Source of the DNA: Nitratireductor sp.
Lineage (GTDB): Bacteria; Pseudomonadota; Alphaproteobacteria; Rhizobiales; Rhizobiaceae
NCBI RefSeq assembly: GCF_017794765.1
Contig: NZ_CP051236.1
Location: forward strand, 508,672 to 572,671
DNA length: 64,000 nucleotides
Direction: 5' to 3'
Positions 42,781 through 51,587 of the stretch are shown here, piece by piece (within the stretch, counting starts at the first letter, position 1; the number at the start of each line of letters is the position of its first letter). The position numbers and the translations under genes were made by a program. Below the pieces are notes generated by a model. The model did not search any database. It was not told where the DNA came from and worked only from the letters and a program-made list of their open reading frames with translations.

Positions 42781-44604
42781 ATGAAACTGCGCAATATTGC
42801 GATCATCGCCCACGTTGACCATGGGAAAACGACACTCGTTGACGAGCTTATGAAGCAGTCCGGCGCCTTTCGCGACAACCAGCGTGTTGCCGAACGGGCA
42901 ATGGACTCCAACGATCTCGAAAAAGAACGCGGCATCACCATTCTGGCGAAAGCCACCTCGGTGGAATGGAAAGATACCCGCATCAACATCGTCGACACAC
43001 CGGGACACGCCGATTTCGGCGGCGAGGTGGAACGTATTCTTTCCATGGTGGATGGCGCCGTGCTTCTGGTAGACGCGGCCGAAGGCCCGATGCCGCAGAC
43101 CAAATTCGTTGTCGGCAAGGCGCTGAAGGTCGGCCTCAAGCCGATCGTCGCCATCAACAAGATCGACCGCCCGGACGCCCGTGCCGACGAAGTGATCAAC
43201 GAAGTGTTCGACCTCTTCGCCGCGCTCGACGCTACGGACGAACAGCTCGATTTCCCGATCCTCTACGGATCGGGCCGCGACGGCTGGATGAACTACGAGC
43301 CCGAAGGTCCCAAGGATCAGGGTCTTGCCCCGTTGTTCGATCTGGTGCTCAAGCATGTGCCCGAGCCGACCACCGAGCCCGGCCCCTTCCGGATGATCGG
43401 CACCATTCTGGAAGCCAACCCGTTCCTCGGCCGCATCATCACCGGCCGTATCGCCGCCGGCTCCATCAAGCCGAACCAGGCCGTGAAGGTGCTGCATCAC
43501 GACGGCACACTTCTCGAAAACGGCCGCATCTCCAAGATCCTCGCCTTCCGCGGGCTTGAGCGCCAACCCATCGAGGAGGCCCATGCGGGTGACATCGTCG
43601 CCATTGCGGGGCTATCCAAGGGCACCGTCGCCGACACGTTCTGCGATCCGTCGGTCACCCAGCCGATGGAAGCACAGCCTATCGATCCACCGACTGTGAC
43701 CATGAGCTTCATCGTCAACGATTCGCCGCTGGCCGGCACCGAGGGCGACAAGGTGACAAGCCGTGTGATCCGCGACCGTCTCCTGAAGGAAGCTGAAGGC
43801 AATGTTGCGCTGAAGATCGAGGAAGCCGACGACAAGGATTCCTTCTACGTCTCCGGCCGTGGTGAACTCCAGCTCGCCGTTCTCATCGAAACCATGCGCC
43901 GCGAGGGCTTCGAGCTCGCCGTCTCACGTCCCCGTGTGGTGATGCAGAAGGACGACAGCGGCCAGCTCCTTGAGCCCATCGAGGAAGTGGTCATCGACGT
44001 GGACGAAGAGCATTCCGGCATCGTCGTGCAGAAGATGTCGGAGCGCAAGGCCGAGATGATCGAGTTGCGCCCCTCCGGCGGCGACCGCCAGCGCCTTGTC
44101 TTTCACGCGCCCACGCGCGGCCTGATCGGCTACCAGTCGGAGCTTCTGACCGACACGCGCGGCACGGCCATCATGAACCGGCTGTTCCACGATTATCAGC
44201 CCTACAAGGGCGAGATCGGCGGCCGCGTGAACGGCGTCCTGATTTCCAATGACGATGGTGAAGCGGCAGCCTATGCCCTGTTCAACCTTGAAGACCGCGG
44301 CCCGATGGTGATCGACGCCGGCGTGAAGGTTTATCACGGCATGATCATCGGCATTCACTCCCGTGACAACGATCTGGAAGTGAACGTTCTGAAGGGCAAG
44401 AAGCTCACCAATGTCCGCGCCTCCGGCAAGGACGAGGCCGTGAAGCTGACCCCGCCGATCCGCATGACACTGGAGCGCGCGCTTTCCTGGATCCAGGACG
44501 ACGAGCTGGTTGAGGTGACGCCGAAGTCGATCCGCCTGCGCAAGCTTTATCTCGATCCACACGAGCGCAAGCGCTTCGAGAAAAGCCGCGCCGGCGCGGC
44601 TTGA
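42781..44604 (+). CDS. typA: Translational GTPase TypA/BipA
   Basis: Ribosome-associated GTPase of 607 residues, the usual TypA length. The G1 loop is AHVDHGKTT (about 9-17), switch II is DTPGHADF, and NKID gives base specificity. EF-G-like domains III and V and the TypA-specific C-terminal domain follow ([35 protein letters not shown]). ATG 42781 is the family start. It helps in 50S assembly and in stress and low-temperature adaptation. The gene stands alone. Confidence 0.95.
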   Translation: MKLRNIAIIAHVDHGKTTLVDELMKQSGAFRDNQRVAERAMDSNDLEKERGITILAKATSVEWKDTRINIVDTPGHADFGGEVERILSMVDGAVLLVDAAEGPMPQTKFVVGKALKVGLKPIVAINKIDRPDARADEVINEVFDLFAALDATDEQLDFPILYGSGRDGWMNYEPEGPKDQGLAPLFDLVLKHVPEPTTEPGPFRMIGTILEANPFLGRIITGRIAAGSIKPNQAVKVLHHDGTLLENGRISKILAFRGLERQPIEEAHAGDIVAIAGLSKGTVADTFCDPSVTQPMEAQPIDPPTVTMSFIVNDSPLAGTEGDKVTSRVIRDRLLKEAEGNVALKIEEADDKDSFYVSGRGELQLAVLIETMRREGFELAVSRPRVVMQKDDSGQLLEPIEEVVIDVDEEHSGIVVQKMSERKAEMIELRPSGGDRQRLVFHAPTRGLIGYQSELLTDTRGTAIMNRLFHDYQPYKGEIGGRVNGVLISNDDGEAAAYALFNLEDRGPMVIDAGVKVYHGMIIGIHSRDNDLEVNVLKGKKLTNVRASGKDEAVKLTPPIRMTLERALSWIQDDELVEVTPKSIRLRKLYLDPHERKRFEKSRAGAA

Positions 44605-44619
44605 GGTCGACTTCCACAT

Positions 44620-44644
44620 GAGCCCGCACTTGCCTTGCGGGCTC
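44620..44644 (+). terminator. Hairpin after typA
   Basis: 8-bp stem GAGCCCGC (44620-44627) / GCGGGCTC (44637-44644) with a 9-base loop, 15 bases after the typA stop. It is followed by AAAAC instead of a T-tract, so intrinsic termination would be weak. Confidence 0.45.
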
Positions 44645-44654
44645 AAAACGGATG

Positions 44655-44788
44655 AGGGTTACTGAGGACGGTCAGTAGGCTCACCATTGAAATGTCGAGG
44701 TGACAGAGCGGTGGGCGGTTGATCCTCGCGGACGATACACCTTTCGAGCCACTGCCACGGCCCAGTAACCCTGAGCTCGTCGAAGGGC
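44655..44788. repeat. Imperfect inverted-repeat element with REP-like tail
   Basis: AGGGTTACTG (44655-44664) pairs with CAGTAACCCT (44763-44772), and the flanking inner sequences (GGACGGTCAGTAGGCTC against the complement of GAGCCACTGCCACGGCC) continue the pairing with few mismatches, so about 118 bases fold into one long imperfect hairpin. Directly after it is CCCTGAGCTCGTCGAAGGGC, the CTGAGCTTGTCGAAGG-type REP word common in proteobacteria. The element fills most of the gap between typA and the first LysE gene. Confidence 0.6.
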
Positions 44789-44888
44789 GAGGGTGCCAGG
44801 TGCAGCCGTCAACACATCCCACCATCCGGGTTGACAGTTTCCATACATAGCGCCCTAATCTCCCCCGTTTTCGTGGAGGAGCTCCCCA

Positions 44889-45500
44889 ATGGATCCTGCA
44901 TTCCTGCTCACGGCGCTTGTCGTCGTGCTCATTCCCGGCACTGGCGTCATTTATACGCTGGCCATCGCGCTTGGGCGTGGCGGACTGGCATCCATTTCGG
45001 CCGCGTTCGGCTGCACGCTCGGCATTCTGCCCCATATCGCAGCCGCGATCCTCGGCATCGCCGCCCTGCTGCATGCCAGTGCGATGCTGTTCCAGATCGT
45101 GAAATTCGCCGGGGTGCTTTATCTCCTCTGGATGGCATGGGGCGCGCTGAAGGAGAACGGCATGCTGAATGCCGAGCCAGACCGCAGCGCGATCCCGCAT
45201 CGGGCGATCATCCGCCGCGGCTTCCTGATCAACATTCTGAACCCAAAGCTCTCGATCTTCTTTTTGGCCTTCCTGCCCCAGTTCATTCCCGCCGAAAGCG
45301 CCCTGCCCGCGCTCGACATGGCGTGGCTGGGCTTCATCTTCATGGCGATGACCTTCGTCGTCTTCGTGCTCTATGGGCAGATGGCTTCGCTCGTGCGCGG
45401 CAGGGTCCTGTCGAGCCCGACCATCATGAAATGGCTGCGGCGTTCCTTTGCGGCAGCCTTTGCCGCGCTCGGCCTGCGTCTGGCGCTCTCCGCGAGGTAG
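44889..45500 (+). CDS. LysE family amino-acid exporter (first)
   Basis: Inner-membrane exporter of 203 residues with about six hydrophobic segments. The RhtB/LysE N-terminal pattern is present (LLTALVVVLIPGTGVIYTLAIALGRGG, GCTLGILPHIAAAILG, LLWMAWGALKENG, LNPKLSIFFLAFLPQF). GGAGGAG is 7-9 bases before the ATG. It runs 4 bases before a second LysE paralogue, so the two are probably cotranslated. Substrates of the family are lysine, threonine, homoserine or related compounds. Confidence 0.88.
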   Translation: MDPAFLLTALVVVLIPGTGVIYTLAIALGRGGLASISAAFGCTLGILPHIAAAILGIAALLHASAMLFQIVKFAGVLYLLWMAWGALKENGMLNAEPDRSAIPHRAIIRRGFLINILNPKLSIFFLAFLPQFIPAESALPALDMAWLGFIFMAMTFVVFVLYGQMASLVRGRVLSSPTIMKWLRRSFAAAFAALGLRLALSAR

Positions 45501-45504
45501 AACA

Positions 45505-46116
45505 ATGGATATCTCCGCCCTCATCATCTTTGCCGGTGCGTTGCTTGTCGCTGCCGGCTCTCCCGGCCCCAGCATCGCGGCGCTGGTCGCCCGCGTCATC
45601 ACGCGCGGCTGGCGCGATGTGCTGCCATTCCTGGCCGCCATGTGGATCGGCGAGGGGATCTGGCTCTCCTTCGCCATCCTAGGCCTCGCCTATGTGGCGG
45701 AAACCTTCCACATGGCGTTCGTGGTGATCAAATATGCAGGCGTGGCCTATCTGCTCTATCTGGCCTGGAAGATGTGGACCGCACCGGTGGAAGCAAGTGA
45801 CGAAGCCCTGCCCAATGCTGGTTCGCGTCTGCGTCTCTTCTTCACCGGCATGGCAGTGACACTCGGCAATCCGAAAATCATGATGTTCTATCTGGCGCTG
45901 CTGCCCACCATCATCGATGTCGCCTCGGTAACGCTGATCGGCTGGGCGGAACTGACACTCACCATGGTGGTTGTTCTGGTGGCGGTGGATGCCGTGTGGG
46001 TGCTTGCGGCAACGCAGGCACGAAGACTGCTCAAAAGCCCGCGCGCCATGCGCATTGCAAACCGCACCAGCGCCTCGATGATGGCGGGTGCGGCGGCGGC
46101 CATCGCCACGCGCTAG
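45505..46116 (+). CDS. LysE family amino-acid exporter (second)
   Basis: Inner-membrane exporter of 203 residues. ALLVAAGSPGPSIAALVARVITRGW, AAMWIGEGIWLSFAILG, and MFYLALLPTIIDVASVTLIGWAELTLTMVVVLVAVDAVW are family features. Start ATG 45505 follows CGAGG; the upstream open frame overlaps the first paralogue. Its final TAG lies at the insertion junction of the IS630-family element (TA duplicated at 46114-46115), which leaves the reading frame and stop intact. Confidence 0.87.
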   Translation: MDISALIIFAGALLVAAGSPGPSIAALVARVITRGWRDVLPFLAAMWIGEGIWLSFAILGLAYVAETFHMAFVVIKYAGVAYLLYLAWKMWTAPVEASDEALPNAGSRLRLFFTGMAVTLGNPKIMMFYLALLPTIIDVASVTLIGWAELTLTMVVVLVAVDAVWVLAATQARRLLKSPRAMRIANRTSASMMAGAAAAIATR

Positions 46117-46206
46117 AGCGGTTCAGAGCTTTACTGAATCGGTAGGGATTCCCGGATTGCTGATTTTGTGATTCAAGATGCTGGCTGGGAAGGAGGCCAG
46201 CATCTG

Positions 46207-46566
46207 ATGACAGCACCTCTATCCAATGATCTTCGTGAGCGCGTTGTCGGAGCGCTCGAAGGCGGCGAGAGCTGCCGGTCTGTCGCGGCCCGTTTCGGGG
46301 TTTCTGTTTCCTCGGTCGTGAAGTGGCATCAACGCTACCGGGCTACCGGCTCGGTGGCGCCCGGCAAGATGGGTGGGCATCGCAAGCGCGTTCTGGAACC
46401 GCATCGGACATTCATCGTCGAGCGTATCAACCAGACATCGCATCTGACGCTGCACGGGCTGAAGGATGAACTGGCGGCGCGCGGGGTGAAGGTGTCGCAC
46501 GACACGGTGTGGAACTTCCTGCGCCGTGAGGGGCTTCGGTTCAAAAAAAACACTGTTCGCCCTTGA
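46207..46566 (+). CDS. IS630-family transposase, N-terminal frame (HTH)
   Basis: About 119 residues. A helix-turn-helix domain ([45 protein letters not shown]) binds the element ends, and a second winged-helix segment follows ([31 protein letters not shown]). It ends shortly after the A8 run at 46543-46550. Full transposase needs a net +1 (or -2) shift there, or transcripts with one A fewer, so the two frames can be expressed as a fusion. This is typical of IS630 elements and need not mean damage. Confidence 0.85.
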   Translation: MTAPLSNDLRERVVGALEGGESCRSVAARFGVSVSSVVKWHQRYRATGSVAPGKMGGHRKRVLEPHRTFIVERINQTSHLTLHGLKDELAARGVKVSHDTVWNFLRREGLRFKKNTVRP

Positions 46567-47155
46567 GCAGGCCCGCGCCGACACTGCCCGCAGGCGGCGG
46601 CGCTGGCGATCCTTTCAGGCGGATCTCGATCCACACAAGCTGGTGTTCATCGATGAAACGTGGATCAAGACCAACATGGCCCCGCTGCGCGGCTGGGGAC
46701 AGAAGGGCAAGCGCCTGCGCGGCTTCGCCCCGCACGGCCACTGGCGCACGCTGACCTTCCTCGGCGCGCTGCGCTGCGACCAGCTGACGGCGCCTTGCGT
46801 CTTCGATGGACCGATTAACGGGCAGTGCTTCCGCGCCTATGTCGAACAGCAGCTCGTGCCTGTGCTCAGACCTGGTGACATCGTCATCATGGACAATCTC
46901 GGATCGCATAAAGCTGCGGCCATCCGTCAGGCCATCAAGGCCGCTGGAGCAAGGCTCTGGTTCCTACCACCCTATTCCCCCGACCTGAACCCCATCGAGC
47001 AGGCCTTCGCCAAGATCAAGCACTGGATGCGACAGGCCCAGAAGCGCACCATCGAGGATACATGGCGACACATCGGCCATCTCATCGCGACGATCCAACC
47101 AACCGAATGCAGAAACTATCTCGAAAACGCTGGATACGCTTCCGTCAAAAACTGA
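46526..47155 (+). CDS. IS630-family transposase, C-terminal frame (DDE)
   Basis: About 205 residues in the frame +1 to the upstream one. The DDE triad is visible: [23 protein letters not shown] and [16 protein letters not shown] (D, D, E). It overlaps the N-terminal frame across the A8 run at 46543-46550, the likely slippage site. It could hardly be expressed alone, because no start with a ribosome site precedes it. Confidence 0.83.
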   Translation: MRGFGSKKTLFALEQARADTARRRRRWRSFQADLDPHKLVFIDETWIKTNMAPLRGWGQKGKRLRGFAPHGHWRTLTFLGALRCDQLTAPCVFDGPINGQCFRAYVEQQLVPVLRPGDIVIMDNLGSHKAAAIRQAIKAAGARLWFLPPYSPDLNPIEQAFAKIKHWMRQAQKRTIEDTWRHIGHLIATIQPTECRNYLENAGYASVKN

Positions 47156-47163
47156 AACGCTCT

Positions 47164-47213
47164 AGAGCATCGGACCGAAAGGTGGAACCCGGTTTTCGGA
47201 TTATTCCGATGCT
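47164..47213. repeat. Rhizobial 50-bp palindromic repeat
   Basis: Perfect 10-bp outer arms, GAGCATCGGA (47164-47173) and TCCGATGCTC (47204-47213), with inner arms CCGAAA (47174-47179) and TTTCGG (47193-47198). The core AAGGTGGAACCCGGTTTTCGG matches the AAAGTGGGAACCGGTTTTCGG core of intergenic palindromes that are common in rhizobia. It directly follows the TA target of the IS630-family element. Confidence 0.7.
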
Positions 47214-47264
47214 CCATCCATAGTCTGAATCGTCCTTTGTGCGTCCGGATGGACGCACGGCGAT

Positions 47265-48299
47265 CTAGAGCAACCACTCGATCCAGCGGCCATGGAAGTC
47301 GCAGCGCGCCAGATCGCGGCGCGTGCCGGTCGGCCACAGCGTGAGTGAAACCAGCGCGAATGGCTCATTCGTGTCCGAGGGTTCCATGCGCAGCCATGCG
47401 ATGGGTGGACCGCCTGCCCGGCCAGCCGTTTCAAGCGCGGTCTCTATACGGGCCCGCGTTTCATGGCGAAGGTATTGCCACATGATCGAATGGAAAAGCA
47501 CCGTGACCCGATCGGGCCGGCGGGCGGCAAGCGCGGCCTCCACAAAGTCAGCGGCATCCGCCTTTTCCAGTGCGAACGGCGTCTCGTTTGCCAGTTCCAT
47601 GGCCGCACGCAGGCGGGAAAGCCGCGCCTCCTGATCGGCCCACACATAGGAGGTTAATCGCAACCGCTGATCATCCCGCGACACGTCGATGGGCGCGATG
47701 TCGCTCCCCTGGCGCGTGGCGATATCCAGCACCCCCGACAGGTCCGGTGCTGACCCGCGCGTCTCAGGCGCCAGCCTCACGGGAGAAGCGGGGTCGCCCC
47801 ATGCGCTATCGCCATAGCGGTAGTGAAAGCGGTCAAACAGAAGGTTGAGCCCTGCACTCGAGCCGATTTCATAAAGGTCGAGCGGCAGGCCGATTTCCCG
47901 CACGATGGCGAGAAAGCCCGGCAGAAACATCGCCGAACGACCGATCTCATTGGTCTGTGGTGCGCTGTCCAGATTCGCGCAAAGGCGCTGGTCATGGCGC
48001 GCAATGGCCGCGCTCACGGCCTCCCGAAGCTCATCAGGTGAAGCCGCGTTCGGTGGATAGACCCCGGCAAGTGCGGCATCCTCACCCGCAAGAACGAGCG
48101 CATGAAGCCCGCCACACAGACGCAGCGCCAGCGCATCCTCCCCGGGCTCGCCCGGCCAGCCGAGCACCCGCGCGCCGGTGGCGGCCTCGCGGTCCAGGAT
48201 TTCAGGCAGAAGGCGGCACAGTCGCGCCGTAAAAGGAGAGCCCATGCGATCACAGGCCTGCGCCTGCTTCTCGAAATGCGCGCTGATATGGGTCGTCAT
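47265..48299 (-). CDS. DUF2332 domain-containing protein
   Basis: Protein of 344 residues. The DUF2332 family is defined by segments seen here: RLCRLLPEILDREAATGARVLGW, NEIGRSAMFLPGFLAIVREIGLPLDLYEIGSSAGLNLLFDRFHYRYGD and VTVLFHSIMWQYLRHETRARIETALETAG, with IEPxG-like PIAWLRMEP near the end. The ExGSSAGLNL motif suggests a SAM-type Rossmann fold. The role is unknown. Its gene stands alone between the IS element and the ccm cluster. Confidence 0.88.
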   Translation of the reverse strand: MTTHISAHFEKQAQACDRMGSPFTARLCRLLPEILDREAATGARVLGWPGEPGEDALALRLCGGLHALVLAGEDAALAGVYPPNAASPDELREAVSAAIARHDQRLCANLDSAPQTNEIGRSAMFLPGFLAIVREIGLPLDLYEIGSSAGLNLLFDRFHYRYGDSAWGDPASPVRLAPETRGSAPDLSGVLDIATRQGSDIAPIDVSRDDQRLRLTSYVWADQEARLSRLRAAMELANETPFALEKADAADFVEAALAARRPDRVTVLFHSIMWQYLRHETRARIETALETAGRAGGPPIAWLRMEPSDTNEPFALVSLTLWPTGTRRDLARCDFHGRWIEWLL

Positions 48300-48401
48300 A
48301 CATCCCTCCTGTTCGTTGGGATGAAAACCCTAGCATGCGTTTCACGGCACCTTTGCTGCAACGCAGCAATTCATCTGGGCCAATGAACAGGGCGTGGCCG
48401 A

Positions 48402-48986
48402 TCAGCCCGCCGGGCGCACCGCCAGAGCCTTTTCGATCTCCGGCATCAGGTCGTTGCGGATGCTCTCGGGCGTGAACGGTCCCACATGTTTGTAGCGGAT
48501 CGTGCCATCGGGACCGACGAGAAAGGTTTCGGGAACGCCATAGACGCCCCAGTCGATCGCCGCGCGGCCGTTCTGGTCAACACCGATGACATCGTACGGA
48601 TTGCCGAGATCGCCAAGAAACCGGCGGGCGTTTTCCGGCTTGTCCTTGTAGTTGAGCCCCGCAATCACGACGCGCTCATCCGTGGCGAGTTGCATCAGCA
48701 GCGGGTGCTCCTGACGGCATGGCAGACACCAGGAACCCCAGACATTGACCAGCGTGACCCGGCCGCTGAACGCATCTGAAGAAAGGCCGGGCAGGTTCAT
48801 GTCCTCAAGCGGGGGAAGATCGGTCTGCGGCGCGGCGCGGCCAATCAGTGCGGATGGCACCACAGACGTGTCCTTGCCGGAGATCAGCTGAACCAGAAAG
48901 ACCGCCGAAAGCGCCAGAAAGAGAAGAAGCGGCAGCAAAAACAGGACGAGCCGCGAACGTGCCGGTTTGTCGCTCGTCACGCTCAT
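48402..48986 (-). CDS. ccmG: Thiol:disulfide interchange protein CcmG/DsbE
   Basis: Membrane-anchored periplasmic thioredoxin of 194 residues that reduces apocytochrome c or its holder so that haem can attach. An N-terminal anchor (about 12-33) precedes the thioredoxin fold; the active site is WCLPCRQEHP, and GVYGVPETFLVGPDGTIRYKHVG carries the cis-proline and the GVYGVPET pattern characteristic of CcmG. The start overlaps ccmD by 4 bases. Confidence 0.94.
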   Translation of the reverse strand: MSVTSDKPARSRLVLFLLPLLLFLALSAVFLVQLISGKDTSVVPSALIGRAAPQTDLPPLEDMNLPGLSSDAFSGRVTLVNVWGSWCLPCRQEHPLLMQLATDERVVIAGLNYKDKPENARRFLGDLGNPYDVIGVDQNGRAAIDWGVYGVPETFLVGPDGTIRYKHVGPFTPESIRNDLMPEIEKALAVRPAG

Positions 48987-49150
48987 TTCTTCGGCGCCTT
49001 GCGGTCCGAGCGGCGACGAATACCGCGTTCCTCAAGCTCCTTGAGCTCGCGCTTGCGACCAGCCTGATCGATCAGGATCCACAGGCCAAGCCCCGCGATT
49101 ACCAGCGCCGAGATCCCGTAGGCGGCGAAGACATACGCTGCGTGAGTCAT
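48983..49150 (-). CDS. ccmD: Haem exporter protein CcmD
   Basis: A 55-residue single-span protein that releases haem-loaded CcmE from the CcmABC complex. The N-terminal span is HAAYVFAAYGISALVIAGLGLWIL, followed by the basic tail LIDQAGRKRELKELEERGIRRRS, the usual CcmD form. It starts at ATG 49150, overlapping ccmC, and overlaps ccmG by 4 bases. Too short to be convincing without this context. Confidence 0.88.
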   Translation of the reverse strand: MTHAAYVFAAYGISALVIAGLGLWILIDQAGRKRELKELEERGIRRRSDRKAPKK

Positions 49151-49923
49151 CGTGCTGCCCTTTCTGCTGCCCGCGCCGAAAGCCGGCGCATGGCAACAAC
49201 ACGACGGCGCCAGATGTCCGCACGCATCGCCATCAGATGCAGCGTGACGAAAAGCAGTGTAAAGCCCAGCGCACAGATGAGCAGCGGCCACAGCAGCGAG
49301 GCGTGGATTGTTGGCCCATCGAGACGGAACACCGAGGCCGGTTGATGCAGCGTGTTCCACCAGTCCACCGAGAACTTGATGATCGGTATGTTGACGAAGC
49401 CGACGAGCGTGAGGATTGCCGCGGCACGCGCCGAACGGCCGGGATCGTCCATGGCCCGCGTCAGGGCAATGATGCCGAGATACATCAGGAGCAGGATGAA
49501 GACGGAAGTGAGCCGTGCGTCCCAGACCCACCACGTGCCCCACATGGGCTTGCCCCAGACGGAGCCCGTAAAGAGCGCCAGCGCCGTGAAGGCCGCGCCG
49601 ATGGGAGCGGCGGCTTTCAGCGCCACATCGGCGAGCGGATGCTTCCACACAAGCGTTCCAAGCGCGGAAATGGCCATAAGCGAATAGCAGAACATGGCGA
49701 GCCAGGCGAACGGCACATGAATATACATGATCCGCACGGTAATTCCCTGCTGGTAGTCTTCAGGCGCGGCAAACGCCATGTAGAAGCCGACAGCCAGAAC
49801 CGCCAGTGCGAGACCGCCCAGCCACGGCACGAGGCTATCGGCCAGCGCGAGAAACCGCGTGGGGTTGGCGAGCGCCGTCAGGCGACCGGAGAGCGTCGAG
49901 GCTTGCGGCGTGGCGTTTGTCAT
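49147..49923 (-). CDS. ccmC: Haem exporter permease CcmC
   Basis: Six-segment inner-membrane protein of about 258 residues that passes haem to CcmE. The tryptophan-rich haem motif is GKPMWGTWWVWDARLTSVFILLLMYLG (about residues 125-150), and histidines flank it (IMYIHVPFAWLAM, and WWNTLHQPASVFRL). I took ATG 49923 (MTNATPQAS); an ATG at 49935 is equally possible. Its end overlaps ccmD. Confidence 0.92.
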   Translation of the reverse strand: MTNATPQASTLSGRLTALANPTRFLALADSLVPWLGGLALAVLAVGFYMAFAAPEDYQQGITVRIMYIHVPFAWLAMFCYSLMAISALGTLVWKHPLADVALKAAAPIGAAFTALALFTGSVWGKPMWGTWWVWDARLTSVFILLLMYLGIIALTRAMDDPGRSARAAAILTLVGFVNIPIIKFSVDWWNTLHQPASVFRLDGPTIHASLLWPLLICALGFTLLFVTLHLMAMRADIWRRRVVAMRRLSARAAERAAR

Positions 49924-49978
49924 GCCTGAACCCATAGCGTTGCGTGTCCTGTTCCGCAATCGAATCGATTGCCGCACA

Positions 49979-50644
49979 TCAGTCGCCGCCCCAGCGCAGT
50001 GCAAGGGAAGCGGCCAGCGGCCCGATGACGGCAAAGAACAGCATCAGCGCGGCAAGAATGAGGAAAGGCGGCAAAAATGGATCGGGGTCGGCCACCGCCC
50101 CGCGCGCCGCCGCCACACCGAAAATCAGAACCGGGATGGTGAGCGGCAGCACGAGCACCGAGACCAGAAGCCCGCCACGCGGCAGCGCCACGGCAAGGGC
50201 CGCCCCAACGGCGCCAATGAAGGTGATGGCCGGCGTGCCGACGGCCAGTGTCGCGGTCGCCGCGAGAATGCCCGCCGGCTCGACATTCATGAAAAGGCCG
50301 AGCAAGGGCGTCACCACCACCAGCGGCAAAACATTGACGGTCCAGTGCGCGCAGCATTTTACAAACACGGTCAAAGCCCTCATGTGCCGGCTGTCGGCCA
50401 GAAGCATCAGGTCCAGAGAGCCGTCCTCACGGTCAGCCTGGAACAGGCGCTCAAGCCCGAGAAGACCGGCAAGCAGAGCACCGATCCAGAGAATTGCCGG
50501 GCCGATGCGCGCCAGAAGATTCAGATCCGGCCCGACGCCGAAAGGTATGACGGCGACAACGGCAAGAAAGAAAAGCACCCCTGTCAGCGCGCCGTTCCCG
50601 GTGCGCACGCCAATCTGCAACTCGCGTCGGAAAAGCGCTAGCAT
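49979..50644 (-). CDS. ccmB: Haem exporter permease CcmB
   Basis: Inner-membrane permease of 221 residues with six segments (about 20-40, 43-63, 98-120, 125-148, 155-180, 195-215). Family features are the start MLALFRRELQIGVRTGNG and the LFQADREDGSLDLMLL segment. It pairs with CcmA ATPase in the CcmABCD complex. 49 bases separate it from ccmA. Confidence 0.9.
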   Translation of the reverse strand: MLALFRRELQIGVRTGNGALTGVLFFLAVVAVIPFGVGPDLNLLARIGPAILWIGALLAGLLGLERLFQADREDGSLDLMLLADSRHMRALTVFVKCCAHWTVNVLPLVVVTPLLGLFMNVEPAGILAATATLAVGTPAITFIGAVGAALAVALPRGGLLVSVLVLPLTIPVLIFGVAAARGAVADPDPFLPPFLILAALMLFFAVIGPLAASLALRWGGD

Positions 50645-50693
50645 GGTGCAAACCGGGATGGTTGCTGTTTGAGGTGGCGCACGTCCTGCATCA

Positions 50694-51308
50694 TCAACCC
50701 GCAGCCTCCCCCATTTTCAGCTCCCGCGCACCCTTCAGGCCAAGCGGCAGATGGGTGGCGGCCACGATCATTCCGCCATCTTCGAGATGCACGCCCATGA
50801 GGTCGGCAAACTGCGCGTCGGATGCCTTGTCGAGGCCGGATGTCGGCTCGTCAAGCAACCAGACGGGCCGATAGCTCACCAGAAGCCGCGCGATGGAAGC
50901 GCGCCGTCTCTGCCCCGTGGACAGATAACCGAACGGCAAATGGCCGATATCGCCCAGCCCCACCATCTCCAGCGCCTCGAATGGCGGCAGATGAGGCTCG
51001 CCCATGAACTCCTGCCAGAAGCGCAAATTCTCCTCCACACCGAGCTCTGCCTTCATCGCATTGCGGTGGCCGAGATAGTGGCAGGCGGACGCGACATCCG
51101 GAAACGCATCGCCGCCGCCGGAAAACTGCACCTTGCCCTCCGCGGCTGGCAAGAGGCCGCAGATCACGCGCAACAGGGTGGATTTTCCGGCGCCATTTGG
51201 CCCCGTAACCGTGAGCGCCTCGCCTTCACCCAGCGTGAAGGAAATGCCGGAGAACACGGTTTCGCCGCCGCGCTCACCGCCAAGCCCCTCGGCAGCAAGC
51301 CGCATCAT
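50694..51308 (-). CDS. ccmA: Haem exporter ATP-binding protein CcmA
   Basis: ABC ATPase of 204 residues. Walker A is GPNGAGKST (about 36-44), the signature is LSTGQRRRASIARLL, Walker B is VWLLDEPTSGLD and the H-loop is ATHLPL. ATG 51308 lies 7 bases after AAGGA; 20 more upstream codons are probably not translated. It leads the ccmABCDG operon, divergent from acnA over a region with an Irr-type box. Confidence 0.92.
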   Translation of the reverse strand: MMRLAAEGLGGERGGETVFSGISFTLGEGEALTVTGPNGAGKSTLLRVICGLLPAAEGKVQFSGGGDAFPDVASACHYLGHRNAMKAELGVEENLRFWQEFMGEPHLPPFEALEMVGLGDIGHLPFGYLSTGQRRRASIARLLVSYRPVWLLDEPTSGLDKASDAQFADLMGVHLEDGGMIVAATHLPLGLKGARELKMGEAAG

Positions 51309-51375
51309 GTGGTCGTCCTTCGGCAAAGAGATGGTCCTGAATTTTTTACGAGATGGCAGATTTGCCATTTCTCAC

Positions 51376-51392
51376 TCTAGAACTCTTCTACA
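51376..51392. promoter_or_regulatory. Irr-box-like (ICE) element between ccmA and acnA
   Basis: TCTAGAA-CTC-TTCTACA matches the rhizobial iron control element TTTAGAA-N3-TTCTAAA at 12 of 14 specified bases. It lies in the 279-base divergent region between ccmA and acnA. Irr binds such boxes under iron limitation and represses iron- and haem-demanding genes, and both neighbours fit (4Fe-4S aconitase, cytochrome c maturation). Binding is inferred from the match. Confidence 0.65.
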
Positions 51393-51587
51393 AAATTCTC
51401 TATATCCGCCTCAACCACGCCAGCGGTCGGCGTGTAACTCTTTGTGCCGATACCCGCGCGCGCGCCGCCTTGAACGGCCGGGACGCTTGGGGGCGGACAG
51501 CGGAAATGACCGTACCCGCACCTTTTGCGCGTGATGCCTCGAGGAGTCCGTTCCCGTTTCGGATAGCAGAACAGGATAGGATCGCCC

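Larger units (their letters stand above)
46116..47161 (+). mobile_element. IS630-family insertion sequence
   Basis: About 1046 bases. The ends are related inverted repeats beginning GAGCGGTTCAG (left, 46116) and GAGCGTTTCAG (right, read inwards from 47161). Each end is flanked by TA (46114-46115 and 47162-47163), the duplicated target of this family. It encodes a two-frame transposase (HTH domain then DDE domain) joined at a run of eight A. It inserted at the TA of the LysE stop codon, next to a rhizobial palindromic repeat. Confidence 0.88.
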
